A stretch of DNA of 64,000 nucleotides from Steinernema hermaphroditum (taxonomy: Eukaryota > Nematoda > Chromadorea > Rhabditida > Steinernematidae), in contig CM059623.1 of NCBI GenBank assembly GCA_030435675.1, positions 8,582,012-8,646,011 on the forward strand, read 5' to 3'. This document shows, one piece after another, positions 1 through 13,929 of the stretch (position 1 is its first letter; each line of letters begins with the position of its first letter). The notes below the pieces were generated by a model. The model saw only the letters and a list, made by a program, of their open reading frames with translations, was not told the origin of the DNA and searched no databases. The position numbers were made by a program, and so were the translations under genes.

Positions 1-2671
1 TTCATCAAGTTCCTCTGCCATTCCGCCTCCTACATCTTCTTCCTCTGTAGGTGGCTACTGTAGTTCCCGAATACGGCCTCCTTCCAGTCCTTCTGATCCT
101 CGCTAGCCAGCGCATCGACTACAACCACCTGTTCGGAGGTGCCGAGCACGAGGCTTTAGGGGAGATCGACCCCGACCGGAAGGAGCGGAGGGGGCCGCCG
201 CCGACGCCCGTCGAGTGGGCCATCCTCGCCTGGGTCATCGGCCTCATCTGGGTGGAGATCAAGCAACTCTGGGACTGCGGTCTCCACGAGTACTGCCACA
301 ACCTCTGGAACATCCTCGACTTCATCACCAACTCGCTCTACATGTGCACTTTTGCCCTGAGAACGGTCGCCTACTACCAGGTGAGTCCCCTCCTACAGTA
401 TCCTCCAAAGGCAATCTCCAGGTGGAAGCCGAGATGAAGGACCCCCGGATGCAGCACATCGGAAGGCATCTCTACAGACGCGACTGGGACGCGTGGGATC
501 CGACGCTCATCTCGGAGTGCTTCTTCGCCACGGCCAACATCTTCTCTTCTCTCAAGCTCGTCCCCATCTTCACCTTCAACCCCCACCTGGGCCCCCTCAA
601 GATCTCCCTCGGTAGGCCCCACCGTACCCCTCCCCCACCGGTCTCTTCCAGGCCGGATGGTGATCGACATCCTCAAGTTCTTCCTCCTCTACTGCCTCGT
701 CCTCTTCGCCTTCGCCTGTGGCCTCAACCAGCTCTTCTGGTACTACGCCTCCATGCGACAGCAGGTGCCTCTCCCCCCTCGGCCCCTCCCCCACTGCCTT
801 CTAGGAGTGCGACCTCTTCAAGAGCAGCCCTGAGCGGTACGCTTCGATGCAGGAGTCCTGCGACCACAAGTACCGCTCCTTCGCCAGCCTCTTCAACACC
901 CTGGAGACGCTCTTCTGGGCGCTTTTCGGCCTCGTCGACCTCAACCACTTCGTGCTCAAGGAGGACCACAGTCTCACCGAGTGGACCGGCAAGACCATCT
1001 TCGGCTCCTACAGCTGCTGCGCCATCGTCGTCCTCCTCAACATGCTCATCGCCATGATGAGCAACTCCTACCAGTACATATCGGTGAGTGGGGCTGAGTG
1101 GGACCACACACGACGACTCCGGGCGGTTGCAGAACCAGGCGGACATCGAGTGGAAGTTCGCGCGGAGCAAGCTGTGGATGGAGTACTTCGAGGACACGGC
1201 CACACTGCCACCGCCATTCAACATGGTGCCCTCGCCGAAATCCTTCTACTACGGGATGCACTGGGTCGTCGAGCGCTTCTGCCACAACTGGAAGAAGTTC
1301 CAGCAGGGAAAGCAGCGCAGCATGCGGGTAAGGCCTCGCAGTCCTCTTCTCTCTCGTCATCTCCCATTTCGATTCAAAGACTCTCTGTTTTAGAACCAAA
1401 AGATCTTAAAAATAGTGAACCACCGCGAGAACCAGTACCGCGTAAGTCGCCTATGGGTCACCTCCTAACCTGTTTGCTTTCAGCGAACTATAAAGCTTAT
1501 GCACGATCGAGAAACGCTTTTCATGGTACTTTTCACGTTTGCCGTGTCGTTTGTCGTGTTGTGCGTTTCTCGTTCCTCCTCCGCACCCTCCACCGCCGAA
1601 TGCTCTGTCCTTCTGCGGCCACTGGCACGTCCTAAACACAGGTACCGTACTTCAGGCCACCACTCGTCTCCTCATCAAAAGGTACATCGTGCAGCAGCAG
1701 AGGAACAAGCAGCTGAGTGAGGGTGTCAGCGAGGACGACGTCAACGAGATCAAACAGGTACCGTAACCCGAGTGGCACCCGCGACCTCCTCTTTAGGACA
1801 TCAGCGCCTTCCGCTTCGAACTCCTCGACATCCTCCGTCGAGCTGGCTACCAAACGGGCCACACCGACATCAAGCAACGCGCATACAGTAAGTCACGATG
1901 TTTTCCTACGCGAATTACCGTAATCCCCAGCGCGAAACAAGAAGCGGACGGCGATGATCGAGAGGCGCTACAATGAGAACAGCAAGAGTCTCCCGGACGC
2001 GTTCAACATCCCTTTCCCGGAGCTCCTCAACAACAACGTCGAGGAGGCGCCGCGGAAGAAGAGTCGCGCCGAGGAGTTCCTCTCCCAGTCCCTCAAGTAA
2101 GGGTTACGGTAGCCTCTGTGTGCAGTCGTCCTTTCAGCAAACTTACCCCGGGCAAAGTGACTCCGGTGACGTGGTCGAAGTTCAAACGGTTCAGCAAAAG
2201 GGTGAGTTCTCCAGAGTCGGAAGCGCCTAACGGAGGAGATTCTAGTTTGACGACTAACCACTTTGTAGTGCACTAACCATATCGTACTGTAAGTACCGTA
2301 ATTTTGCACCCGCTTGCTTTTGGTTGGTCTCACTAGAATTGAAGTGACCCAGGAGACCTTCTGCACCCCTAATCGTCCCACTTTAGGTGAATTTCCGACA
2401 GCCGAGCATAGGCGGCATAACGGGTATCGGCGGCGTCCACTTCGACCCCAGCGTTAGACGGAAGTCGGCCGCCGCTTTCAAGAGCTACTCGGTCGACGAC
2501 GCCGACTACTTTCCCTGCTCCTCCACCTCCAGAAGGCGCGAGTCCGTGCAGCTCGCCAACAAGGCCGAATCCTGCGACCCCGCGAGCCTCAGAAGGCAGA
2601 GGCTGATGAGGGAACAGCGCCAGAGCGAGGACACCGTGCTCGAGATGGAGGCGGAGGATCTCGTCGTTTGA
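1..2671 (+). CDS. TRPC-type cation channel, 3' part of the gene
   Basis: Carboxy-terminal half of a canonical TRP (TRPC) channel; the amino-terminal ankyrin part lies before the window. Splicing joins exons near 1-48, 90-380, 422-611, 652-764 and onward. They encode the S2-S6 region, with a pore segment containing FGLVDLNHF and an S6 ending [13 protein letters not shown]. After S6 come the TRP box EWKFAR (about 1147-1164) and the proline motif LPPPFN, both diagnostic of TRPC proteins. A basic, Ser-rich tail follows and stops at 2669-2671, with a poly(A) signal AATAAA at 2700. The protein sits in the plasma membrane and should pass Na+/Ca2+ downstream of phospholipase C. Worm relatives are trp-1 and trp-2; I cannot decide between them. 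Some short exons near 1.4-1.9 kb are my best splice reading and could be off. Confidence 0.88.
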
Positions 2672-3123
2672 ATATAATTTATTTGTATATTGCGTGCAGA
2701 ATAAAATGTTTATGTAAGGAAACCGTATGGAATACCTGCAAGAGCAAAAAGAACACTGTAGTGGAACTTCTATGATTTTTTCTGCTTGTTTCCTTCGATC
2801 AGCGCTTGTCAGATGATGACAGTTGCGTATACGGAATAACCCAACAGCAAAAGCTGTCTTCCGTATTTTCCACAAAATCGTTCCTTCCACTCAAAAAGAA
2901 AAAGTTGAAAAAGAACCTTTTTTCAGCCAGCCACTCGCTCCTTTCTGCTCCTCGGCAAATCACAGCTGCGCTAGTGTAGACGACCAGAACGTTCTCATGG
3001 TCTTCGTTGCGGGACTAACCGAGACAAGACGACGTGTTGTCTCTGCGAACTGGGTGACTTTTTCGGTTCAACCTCTTCCGTCCCTCGGAATCAGTTCTCC
3101 GATCGCGCGAAGATTCCTGGAAG
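2672..3123. other. Gap between TRPC and NBAS genes
   Basis: Holds the TRPC 3' UTR (poly(A) signal at 2700-2705) and the short upstream region of the NBAS gene. I see no additional gene; the reading frame from 2823 has no recognisable content and runs out of frame into the NBAS first exon. Confidence 0.5.
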
Positions 3124-6100
3124 ATGTCGCTGAAGTCGCGCGGGAAGATTCTGCGCGAGAAGAACAAGCTGTTGGAATGGAGCTCGACGGTCTCCATCGA
3201 ATCTCCCGATCTTCGCCTGCTGTTTGATGAAATCGCTTCCTACTTGGAGCAGAAGAGCTCCTGTCAGATTGCGGTTTCCGAGTAAGTCCGCTACCTCTTC
3301 CTTCTGTGCTATTTGAAGCTCTTTATAGCAGGGAAGGGACACTGGCTCTAATGGGACCCGACCGGGAGCTCCGGTTGTATTCACTCGAAGACGGTGAATT
3401 GACGTTGAAGTTGAAAGTCAAAGGTATCCAGAAGACTTTTCCGATTTACCCATCTCCTCTGCATTTGATGTTTAGTTCTCGGCGACTCTCTGCCTGAATG
3501 GTGTATTCTTCAATGGACACAGTCGCAAACCCTCCTCGTCTCCACACGTAGCAGCGCAGTGATCGACATTTTCGACGCAAATGGAAGCTATTGCTACAGT
3601 ATCAAGGAGTGCAGCACTGCCGAAAGCCGATTCCAACCGTCTTCTGTCATTTCACACATGCAGACGACTCCTACCTCGGATGGAAATGATGCGTCCAAAT
3701 ATCCGGAGACACTCTACGTCATGCAGTTCGATTCGACCTTTTCAGCCTTCAAGTTGGGGTAATCTTGAATTCTTTACTACAAAACACTGATTGAACCAAT
3801 TTCTAGGCGTCTCTCTGGCTATGAACCTTTGTTCAGTGTGAATTTGGGGCTTCAGCTGTGCACATCCTTCTTCTTTTCGTCATCGAACCACATTCTGCTC
3901 GTCACTAGTCGGTATCGGCTAGAAGATAACTTTTCCGATTCCACAGTTATCGATCCAACAAGTATGGGCATCAATGCCTTCAGAGTTATAGATTCAGAGC
4001 CATTCGTTGCGGATTTTCGAGCAATGAGACCAAATGTAAGTTCTGTAAATTCTGACGACGTTAATCATTTAACGTTTAGACGTCGGAGTGGAGGGATTGG
4101 ATTCCGTTTCTGGCGAAGAAGGTCGCCGTTGTGTCCACGACCAGCGTTAACCCAAATGAAACCCTCTTGGCAGCTGTGACGTCCGTTGGAGATCTTTTCA
4201 TTTTCTCCCTTCCCGCCATGCGAGTAACAACCGCAGTCTGTGCCTTCCAAATCGATCCCATGTATAGGCCAACTCAAGTGTGTTGGATGAACGACCAGGT
4301 TCAACAGGCCTATTTTATCATTGTTTCTAGTGGCTCGTTTTCAGGAAATGTGTGTGATGACCAAAAGTGGAGTTTCTATATCAGAATCGCACAATACCAT
4401 CTGCCAGAGTCTATCCAACCGAAATTCAACGGATCTCTTCTCTGCCGGCGCAAGTATTTTCTCAGCCAAAGATGTCATTTTTACTCTCGAAGCGTTTTCA
4501 ACTGTGGATTCCAAGGTGCCTGAAAGCTCGACAGTTATGGCCAAAGAAGATAAGGCCTGGTTGGCGGCTAGGCTGGGCCTTACAACGCTTTACGGTTACG
4601 TGAAAGTTCTCTTTGATATGGCAGCAGGTCAGCCGGCAGAAGAAGTCAAGAACGCTGCCGTCGACCTGCACTCGCGCTTCATTCTACATGAGATGAGAAA
4701 TATTACCTTTGACGACTCCTTGCAACAGAAGGTATTGAATTTATTTTGATTTATCTGTTTGATTATTCACCTTAGCTGCGAAAACGAGAGTATGACCAGG
4801 CACTACAGCTTTCCATGGAGTTCGGCGAAGATGCGGACATCATATACAAGCAAATGTGGATCGATCGACCTTCAAATTACTCACCGGCTTTCATCATGAA
4901 GAGTTTAGTAAGTCATCCAACACGTCATGCTCCTACCCTAATCTTCAGAAAAACATTACGGACACTTCGTTCGTTTTCAACGAGTGCTGTTCGAACCCCA
5001 ACAGATCAGCGACTATTCAAAAGATCCTATTGGAGTTGCTGCAGTCACTCGAGGACCGCGTTGATCATGCTGAACGTTGCACTATCGCCCACTATAAGCG
5101 TGTGTGGGACATTTTCATGTCTTCCGAGGAGCCGAACGTGGACAGCTATCTGCACTACAAGAACAAATCACTTCTACATATTGCGTACTCCGTTTCACAG
5201 GTGAGAATGTCTAGAATTAATCATCAGTGTTCGGTTATCTTCAGGATTTTGACGCGGAGCTTTTGCAACGATTACTGACGAAGAACTTCCGAGTTCTTGA
5301 GCCCTACCTTATGCGGATAATCAGCCTCATTCCTGAAAGCATTAACCCACGGTCATATGAGGTGTTTTTGCCCCACAACACGTGAGTGTTTCCTCTCTTT
5401 TCGTATCATATCCACATTCGCATTTTCAGTAGTCGTCCGTTTGAAAATATCCTTAATAATTCGGAATCTCACAACGGTTATGATTACTTGGAGTCAAACG
5501 ATGATGAATGCGTGGCATCTCTGAACTTTGAAATCTCAGAAGACTTCGAGCTTGAAGAACTCGCACCTGAAAAGTGGTTCGAACAACGTGTGTTTATGGT
5601 CGATCGTGATTCGGGAAACGTCGATATCATGGGCAGGCTTATCGAGGTGGGGATTGATCGTGGTTTTACGGTTAGTGAAAAATGCGTTAAACCACGGTCA
5701 ATAACTGTATGAATTTTAAGAAACTGAGAGAACTGTTAACTGAAGTGGGGTTCTACCGTGATTTGGTTCTCTTCTGTGGCACTGTTTCAATGAGCCTTGA
5801 ATCATTTGCAGTCACTCCACTCAAGCAGATCATCATTCTTCTTGGGAAGCATCTAACGGAAATGGACGTTTGCGCCAACATAGGTCGTCTTGTTGCTCTA
5901 TTCGAGCATTTCAAGAAGCAAGGCCGTACTGAGGACGTTTCGGCCGACGTGGTTGATCTCGTGGCGCTGTTCTCCAGTCGTTCCTTGAAGCTCCTGGAAA
6001 TCGTCAGAGAACAATACCGAAAGTACATCTCGGAAGACGCACTGGTTCGCTGCTTCTGCCTCTTCGAATCGACAGGAGCACCCCTGATCAGTAAAGCGAA

Positions 6101-8689
6101 ACGTCTTGGAATTGCCTCCGATCTCATTGCTGTCCTGGAAATCTTCAGCGAGCACTCGTTCAATCCACGCTTCGAACAGCTGCATAAGTCGCTTGATTCG
6201 GAAGTTCTCTCGGAGCAGACTATCACTCAGTTTTTCTCGGCTGCCAGGACCTCCACTACCGACGACTGGATCCGACTACGGGACGATGCCTTCAAGGTTC
6301 GAAAGCTGGTTTATGAAGAAATTCTGGACAGAAGTACGATCTTGCGCCTTTTGGCGATGAAAATGCTGCATCTCGGGAACGAAAAAGATGATTACAGCTC
6401 AACAAACTGTCCTATCGACGTGGTTCTCTCGTTCAATCCCAAAGCAGTCAGCGAAAACAAACTAGGCGCTGCCGAGTCCATCGCCGTTCTGATCGATCTC
6501 AGCCGTGACTTCTGGAACTGCGCGCAACCAGACGTCAACGATCCGAACCTTAGAAGAGCCCGGAAGGTGCTTGAGATCGTTCCAGAGAACTTTATGACAT
6601 CGCATCTCCGAGAGTATATCCGCCAGCTCGATGTTGTGGACTGGGCACTACGTCTCGGTTGCACGAAGCTTCCGGTAGTGATTCGACTGGCAGATCCTCT
6701 GGAACTTTTGACCGAATGTGTACAGATCAATAGCAATTACAAACAAGTAAGTAATCGAACTTTTCAGAATCTAGTTTAGTCGTCCTTTCAGGTGAAGGCA
6801 TGTGCTGATTTGGGTGCTCTGCTGGGAATCCCGAATAACAAAGCCGTGGCGATGGAATTATGCGCCGAGCAAGCTCTGAAAGCGCACGATGAGAAGATTC
6901 TCGCTAAGTACGTGGAGAGATTGGTCGTCTCCGCCAAAGGCCTTCGAAACATCTACAACGTTTGCATCGACATTCTGAAGTCTCCGTACTTGAAGAATGT
7001 AAGCGTACATGCGATTGTTCCAGAGCATGATGTTGGGTTTTCAGATGCGGAACGAACTCATCTCGTGTGCTCTTTTGAACTGTCCTCCTGACGAACTGGC
7101 ACTGACCCTGAAACTCGTCGACGAAATCCATGAGCTAGAAGTGGCTGAACAGTCGTCTTCGACTTCTTCTGATGAGGAAAACGATTTGGCCGATGGGTAT
7201 GTTGTGTTTACTCGTATCATACGAATAATCTAACATGTAGGTCGATAGTGTGTGACGCGATGTATTCGAGCCCGGAACTCTACTTCCGGTACCGACCCGG
7301 CGAGCAGAAAAAGGAACCGGTCAAATACTCGAAGAATCTGCCGCGCCTTGCTCGGAGGTATCTGCACCAGAGTGTCACGGTAGCCGCGTCAATCATGGCT
7401 CAAGCCGGAGATCAGTCCCGGCCGTGGACGGACAACTACGAAGTACTCAGATACTCCCAGGCGCTGAATCAAGCTGTTGAAGCAGGAGTTCCCGTTCGTG
7501 TTATCGAGTCGTTAACGGTCAATTCGACGGTGAAGGCCTTCTTGAAAGAAGACAGATCGAACGCGACGCCTCTCGAGAGAATAATCAACAGCGGCTGTGA
7601 TCGTTCTCGATTCATGGAGGACCCAAAGTATCGCATGGAGTCTTTGATTGGCTTGGCAATGTAAGTCGCTGGCCAAAAGTTCCAGAAAGATGATTTTGTT
7701 TAGGACGAACGATGAGTTGGAATTGGACGATTGTATCCAAGTTGCCCAGAAGTTCTCGCATCCACTGTGGCCCATCTATGCTTCGTTCGTGGAACATTTG
7801 CTGACCGATTCCGGGTATGTGCGTTCTAAGGAAAACCGTTGTTGTTCATCTCGTTTTTCAGCATGGACCTCCCGGATATTGCAGCTGTATTTGCGAAGAA
7901 ACCGGAGATGATCGAATCTTGCCATAAGGGGAATGCTTCCAGCTGGCACAATATGCTGAGAACTACAGTAGCCACTTCAATCGATCTCAATTCGATCGAG
8001 TGGCTACGTTTATACGTCAGCCTATTCGGAAAAGATCAGCCCGAAGGGGCGTTTTCAAGAGTGTTGGAGCAGATGATCGCCTTTTTGCCAAGTAGCGCTG
8101 TGGTCGACTGGCAAGGACTTTTTGCTGGCAGAGTCGACTGCCTGGAAACGGTGGTCGTGGCCATGGCGCTACACACAGAACATGTCGGAAGAGTCGTACA
8201 CATTATGAAGCAGCTCCCCGTACGTTTTTTTTTATATGGGTTCTGTGAAACATTGCCGCTTTTCAGAATGGAACCGTCGCCTGCGAGGATGCTTCCAAGC
8301 GTTTGCTCGGGAAGACTCTGCAGAACTCGACGGACCGCCAGAAGTGCGAAACATTGCAGAAGTGCTTCGAACTATTAGAACACGACGCTTCCGGAGTCAT
8401 GGAGCTTCTTGCCGCTCTCGATGTAAGCAGATAGATGAGAGCTTTGCTAGTTCTTCCTTTCCAGGAGAAGACGGAGAAGCGCTTCGTAGATGAAGTACTC
8501 GGAGTGTGGGAGTCAAATTCGGAAACGGACGACCTAAGGAGGCTTCTGCAGGACAAGCAGCGCGTCCTGCTCACCCCGACTCCTCCCTACGCTTCCGAAT
8601 TTGCGGAATCTTCGCACGGATTTCAAGATTTCAGCTTCTTCAACACGGGTGCTAACGAGTCGTCGACGACGATGCGAAGACGATGTTAG
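3124..8689 (+). CDS. smgl-1: NBAS / SMGL-1 (ER tethering and NMD factor)
   Basis: Large multi-exon gene, roughly 1,600 residues. The first part (to about 4.5 kb) is a beta-propeller-like WD-repeat region, with segments such as MGPDRELRLYSLEDG and NETLLAAVTSVGDLFIFSLP. The rest is helical and matches the Sec39 region of neuroblastoma-amplified sequence protein: the LSMEFGEDADIIYKQMW block, DPLELLTECVQ, and ELISCALLNCPPDELAL, which align with human NBAS blocks in the same order. In other animals NBAS forms the NRZ complex with ZW10 and RINT1 at the ER, capturing Golgi-derived vesicles, and also acts in nonsense-mediated decay; the worm gene is smgl-1. The protein is shorter than human NBAS (about 2,370 residues), mainly at the C-terminus. 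Start chosen at 3124 because it begins the continuous first exon. Introns are short except none is notable. Confidence 0.88.
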
Positions 8690-11600
8690 TTGTTACGTGC
8701 CTTAGTTTGACCTGTGATATAATAATGTATTAATTTATTAAAATTTCTGTATACCGCTCGGCCGGACTACGATGCCTCCGAGTGAGGGGTCCGTGCGGTT
8801 GAGCCATCCAGAGGTCTCCGGTCGTGATGGATTACGGTAGTGTATGAATAGGACTTGCAACAAACAGAGGTAAAGAGAAGCCCTAAATTCTGAACGTTCC
8901 TTCCCCAACCTCTAATTACTTGTGCGGGTCACCCGAGTGGGCTACGGTATGTCTTCAGCGCGGTCTCCGGCGATCGATCCGCTCCTTTGAAAGTCGAAAC
9001 CGAAGGGTTTCCCCGCGCGTCGGCGAATTCGTTGTTCTCCGGGCGTGTTCGATGCCATCTACGCGTTTTGCTCTTGCTCGGTGCGCTGTCGGTGGAGTGA
9101 CAATCAATCCATCACCCTTGATGGATGAGTTCCATTTCCCGCCGCGCGCCCAGCCCGCCGACTCCGTCTTCGCCTATTCCTCCGGAGGACTCTCCGGAGC
9201 CGGCGCCCTCCCGACTCTTGCTTGTTGACACCTCGGCGATTTTGGCGGGAACCGCGCCCCAAGGTCGCCGCCCGGTGGCTGATAACCCCGGCCGGCTATC
9301 GTTTGCCCGCAGACAAAGGCTCCGGAGGACTTTGTTACACTCGCGACCACAACTGCCTGGACTCCAACAGCCGCGCGCCATTTGGCCGACGGCGCTGCAG
9401 CCCGAGTCGCAAAGTCGCGACCCTCGGACACGGATCGTGGTTCCGGAGGACCCAGAGGACCGAAAAGGGTGCCGAAGTTGAGGTTGTCGTCGACACGCCG
9501 AGATTTACGACAGACGTCGCCGAAGCCCTCGAGTCGTTCGTTGCCAATTTATGGGACGAGATCGGCAGCTTGCCACATGAAAATTACGAGAGCGCTAATT
9601 GGGGCGATTTGTCTACGAAAGGTCTTCTGAGGTGATAATGGTCTCCAGAGCGCCACTTTCTTCTAGCCCAAGACTCCTACCGTAGTGTGTGGATCTACGT
9701 GAACCGGCTAATTGCAAGAGAGCCTCTCTCTTTGAGTCTTTTTTTTGTAAACGGAAGGTGCGAAGTGGCGACAGATCAATCAAAATTCACTATTTCATTA
9801 TGTAAGTGTCGTCCGGCGCCCTCCGCCTCATCGATCTCCGCGGGGTCGCGACGAAGTTGTCAAGGATACCTCCGCGCATGATCTCAGAGGTACTTATCGC
9901 GATGTCGTATTGATTTAGCGCCGACAGATCGTTTTCGTTTGATCGCTATCATCCGCCCTGCTGCAGGCCTGCGCCTTCCCCTCCGCGGCCACCGTACCCC
10001 TCCACCACCGACGAAAACAGGTTCCCTCGCCGCCCTCTTTTTCTCTGCCCGCCGCCCGCCGCCCCGAGCGATCTCTCGTCCTTTCGTCCTCCGCAGCCCG
10101 TAACGCCGCCATCCGATTAGGCTTGCGCCTATCCACTCGCGGCGGGATCCTTCCTTTCGGTAGCGGAGGTACGGAAGCGCCGCCGATCACTCAGGTCCGG
10201 CCTCGGGCTCGGCGAATCAATCTCGTTGATGAATATTGCGTAGTTCCATCACCCAAATTGATTAGTGCAGCGCCATCGCCTAAAGAATCGCCTTTTCCCG
10301 TCGCTGTGACATGTTTATGTGTCGCGCTATCAATATCCCGTGCAGGCTGTTATCGAGTAGTTGATGGATTGGCCGAGAAGGTGACGCCAAACTCCAGTGA
10401 TACCGAGAATCCACCGCTCGGGAGCCTATCTGTTCTTATCGCGACCGTCAGTTATCACTTAACAAACTTACAAATATAGTATTTTGAACAAGATGAGCCT
10501 TTTTGAAGAGCCAGGGGATGGAGGCTTTCGAAGTCTTCTTCATGAACTCCGAATGCACATTTGTGATCATAAGAAAGTAGTGCTTCTTTGGCAATCTGCA
10601 GAATATATCGACTATTTTGAGAGTCTTTGATAGGAACGATGATCCCACTTGTGTCTTCACTAGTTCCGAAAGTGAGTGGCTTTCCGGAGCTCGCCACCGT
10701 CTAACATAGAGATAAGATCGCCTCAAAATAAACACACCCTCTAAACTGGTTCGAAGACGGTTTCGTGAGAGAGTTGGGAAGGATAGGGTTCGGCAGCGCC
10801 TGTCACAAGTGTTTTGGCCCATTTCAGCCTCTCTCATGGATCCTCCTCAGGTGATTCCCTCTGACCTCTGACCACCCTCTCGGCCCTAACACCTTTTGGC
10901 AACATTTCGCCCTCCTTTATCGCGATTCTTTTATAACGGCCATAAATCGCTTCGCCGGGCGTCCTTGCCTCGACTCCTTCTTCCCGTTCCGTGTCTTCTT
11001 TGATCAATCGGCTGTCGAGGCGCACGTGGCGACGTCTTCTTCTGATCGAAATGGATCGCCGAGTTCATTGGACGAGGCGTTCGCGACGTGTCGCCGTGTT
11101 CTCCGGAGACGTTTGATTGGCGCCCGCTTTGCGGTTCGAATTTCGGTGATTGATTCGACTCGGTGCGTCGAAGATGAATGGCGTCATCTTCTGCAGACCT
11201 TCTTCCAGATCACATTCCACCAAAATTCGCCTCTTGATTGTTTTCAATCCCATGACTAGAAGAGTCGATCTAGAGAGGTTTGAATGCACGCTTATATTCT
11301 CAGTAATCCACAATTAGGAACAACAAAGCGTGTTTGTTTCATTTGGTCCTTCTACAATTATCAATTACTTATGCCTCTTTGTGAACGAGCTACTTATCTT
11401 CCATCTCTCCAAGGTCGAGCGAGTCCAGCACGAACGTGCAAAGCTCCGTTACCCACGTTTTTGTGCATCTGGTGATTCCTTCTACTTCGATCTTCGCCTC
11501 CTCTGAGTTCGCTGAAAGTCAAGCACCCCTGACGGCCCTCTCGAAGCGTCCGGCGCCTAATAGACTTAATAACAGCTTATCGGAAGACTCTTTCGGGATC

Positions 11601-11870
11601 ATATTTCATTTCATTTGTTTTTGGCGACGTAATCGATGGACCGGGCGGCGCGGAACGGCGCCAGATGTCGTCGAGCCCTCTCGAAGGAAACATTTGCATA
11701 TTATGGCTGCGCGCCGGGTCGCGAGGCGCGCGAGGAGGGTGTGAGAAAGTGAGAAGGGTGTAGGTTTCGCTCTCCAAAGGTCGCGCGATCATTGATTGCG
11801 CGCGCGTCGCGAATATCCGATTAGGCGAGCGCTTCTGTACGCGACCGTTCCTTGCAGACCCGAAGGCGCC
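8690..11870. other. 3.2 kb gene-free region upstream of the first PBC homeobox gene
   Basis: Contains the NBAS 3' UTR (AT-rich, poly(A)-like sequence around 8720-8745) and then GC-rich sequence without a gene I can support. Overlapping open frames on both strands at 9.1-9.7 kb are typical of GC-rich non-coding DNA and show no domain. Given its place before a Hox-cofactor gene it is likely to carry cis-regulatory sequence; that is inference. An acceptor-like tract ending at 11857, just before the next ATG, is a possible trans-splice site. Confidence 0.45.
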
Positions 11871-13088
11871 ATGGGCGACGTGAAGCCCGAGGGCTACGAC
11901 CTCTCCTACCTCGTGCACCTCGTCGCCACGGTCTGCGCCGAGAAAGTCGACCCCCACGACGAGTACAACTACCAGTTCATCATGCAGAAGTGAGTCTTTG
12001 GGGCAGGAATGCTTCTTCTTCTGGGAACTCTTCCCTAGAGGAAGGATCACGTAATTGTCCCCGTCCGCACTAATCCCGACTTCTTCAGAAGTAACGAACT
12101 CGCGGCACATCGCATGAGCGGCGCTCTCTTCTCGGTGCTCTGCGACCAAAAGGAGAAAATCGGTGAGTCGGAGGGGAAGGCGCCTCGAATCATTTATTAA
12201 TGCAGCGAACTCGCGGCCGTCGACGGCGCTTCTGGAGAGCGCCGAGAACCGAGAACTCGCAAGGCTCGACAACATGCTCGTAGGTGGACGGCGACCGTCC
12301 CGTGGCTATGACGTTCCTTTCAGACGGCTGAGGGGATCATCGCGAAGGAAGCGCTCGAAGCGATCTGTCCCCAGGAGGACGCCTCGGAGTACAGAAGCCG
12401 CCTCGAGGCGATCAAGAAGGTCTACGAGCAGGAGATGTGCGACTACGAGAAGGTAGGCCGAGGGTCGAGGAGAAGCTCTGATGGCGACGTTCAGCAAAGT
12501 GCCAACTTCAAGTCGACGCTGACGCAACTTCTGGAGCAGCACAAGAGGATCCGGCCGATCACAGAGGGCGACGCGGCGAAGACGATGCTTCTGGTGGACC
12601 AGAAGGCGCTGAGCATCGCCACGCACATCAAACAGTGGGCCTGTGAGGCCGTGATGAGTCTCAAGGGGCGCCTCTGCGACGCGCGCCGGAAGCGGAGGAA
12701 CTTCACAAAACAGTCGGTGGACATCCTCAACCAGTACTTCTTCGCCAACCTCGAGAATCCGTACCCCAGCGAGGAAGTGAAAGAGGAGCTCGCCAGGATG
12801 TGCAACATCACCACCAACCAGGTACCTCCTCCAACCCCCTATCTCGGCTACCGTACTCTCCCTCCAGGTGTCCAACTGGTTCGGCAACAAGCGCATCCGC
12901 TACAAGAAGGCGCTGGCCAAGAACAAGGTGCAGGACGCGACCAACTTCGTCCCCCACCCCCCTCCGACCAACGCGATCCCCTTCAACTTCTACAACCCCA
13001 TGGTAGGTCCTCCCCGCATGCACCTCTACAGTACCCTCCGTTTCAGATGCCCTACGGAGTGCCCGGACTGGCACCGCCACATCTCTAG
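11871..13088 (+). CDS. PBC-class TALE homeodomain protein (PBX/extradenticle type, ceh-40-like)
   Basis: Seven exons (11871-11989, 12089-12162, 12206-12279, 12324-12452, 12495-12821, 12868-13002, 13047-13088) give 299 residues. The N-terminal PBC-A and PBC-B regions (e.g. SNELAAHRMSGALFSVLCDQ, RLDNML, QLLEQHKRIRPITE) are followed by a TALE homeodomain starting ARRKRRNFTKQ, with the three-residue loop insert in NPYPSEE and recognition helix [17 protein letters not shown] proteins bind DNA with Hox and Meis-class partners in the nucleus. The second PBC gene directly downstream keeps the PBC-A consensus better, so this copy is probably the divergent paralogue (ceh-40 type). The N-terminus MGDVKPEGYDLSYLVHLV is unusual for the family. 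An intron interrupts the homeodomain just before VSNWFGN; the neighbour lacks it. Confidence 0.93.
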
Positions 13089-13929
13089 CCCCAGGTTCCC
13101 TTGTTTTGTGTCGTTTGTGGTTGTGTTGTCCGTCGTCCCTCCGCTAACCTTCCGGACCTCGATAAATGTGTACATACTCGTCTCCGCTTTCAGCTTCCTT
13201 CGTGTGTGGTCGCTAACATACTTGACTGCTTCGCTAATCGCTTTCTGCTTGCAATGTTCCTCTTAATATTCCTAACACTCTCTGCGACTTCGCCGTCGAT
13301 CTGATACGTATTCAGAATATATTTGGTTCTTTTGGGCGAGGCCCAGAGAAGGAAGCCTGATGATGACTAGGGAAGCCAGAAAGCAGTAAAAATTAAACCA
13401 AAAACAGGTCAAGTTCTGGGCGCTGTACTAATGTACCAAAACTTGAGCCTAACTTACAAAACTGCTCATTCAATTTTGGAGATTTTGCCGTCTGGAGCTT
13501 CCATTTGGAGCGTTTAGAGCTTTGTGACTCAAGGAACTTCAGGCTCTAGCTACTTTAAACAGGAAACAAGAGGTTTCCTGCTAAGAACAGAGATGGTGAC
13601 ATAAAAGGTACGATCGTAGCGAATCCTAAGGGTCCCACAGTTCTATCAGTGGCGCCACGTACTCCATGTCTCCTAAGTAACTCGATGTTGGCAAAACTCT
13701 TCTGTATTCCTCTTCATTTCTGTACTGCTATTCACGTAGCAAACTTTGCCAAACTTCCTCTCCCTCCGCGAGCCCCCGCGGCCTCCTCCTCGTTCCGAAA
13801 GAGTCGAATTCGTCGCCGTGGCGCGCTGCGATGTCCGCCGGCGTCATCGATTGATTGATAACTGCTTGCAGACTGGAATTGCCGTCTAGCCTTCTTGCCT
13901 AACCTCAGAGTCCCAGCTACAGCTCCGGC

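Noticed and set aside
9112..9635. Overlapping open frames on both strands near 9.1-9.6 kb
   Set aside because: GC-rich sequence opens several frames at once; no start context, splice pattern or domain.
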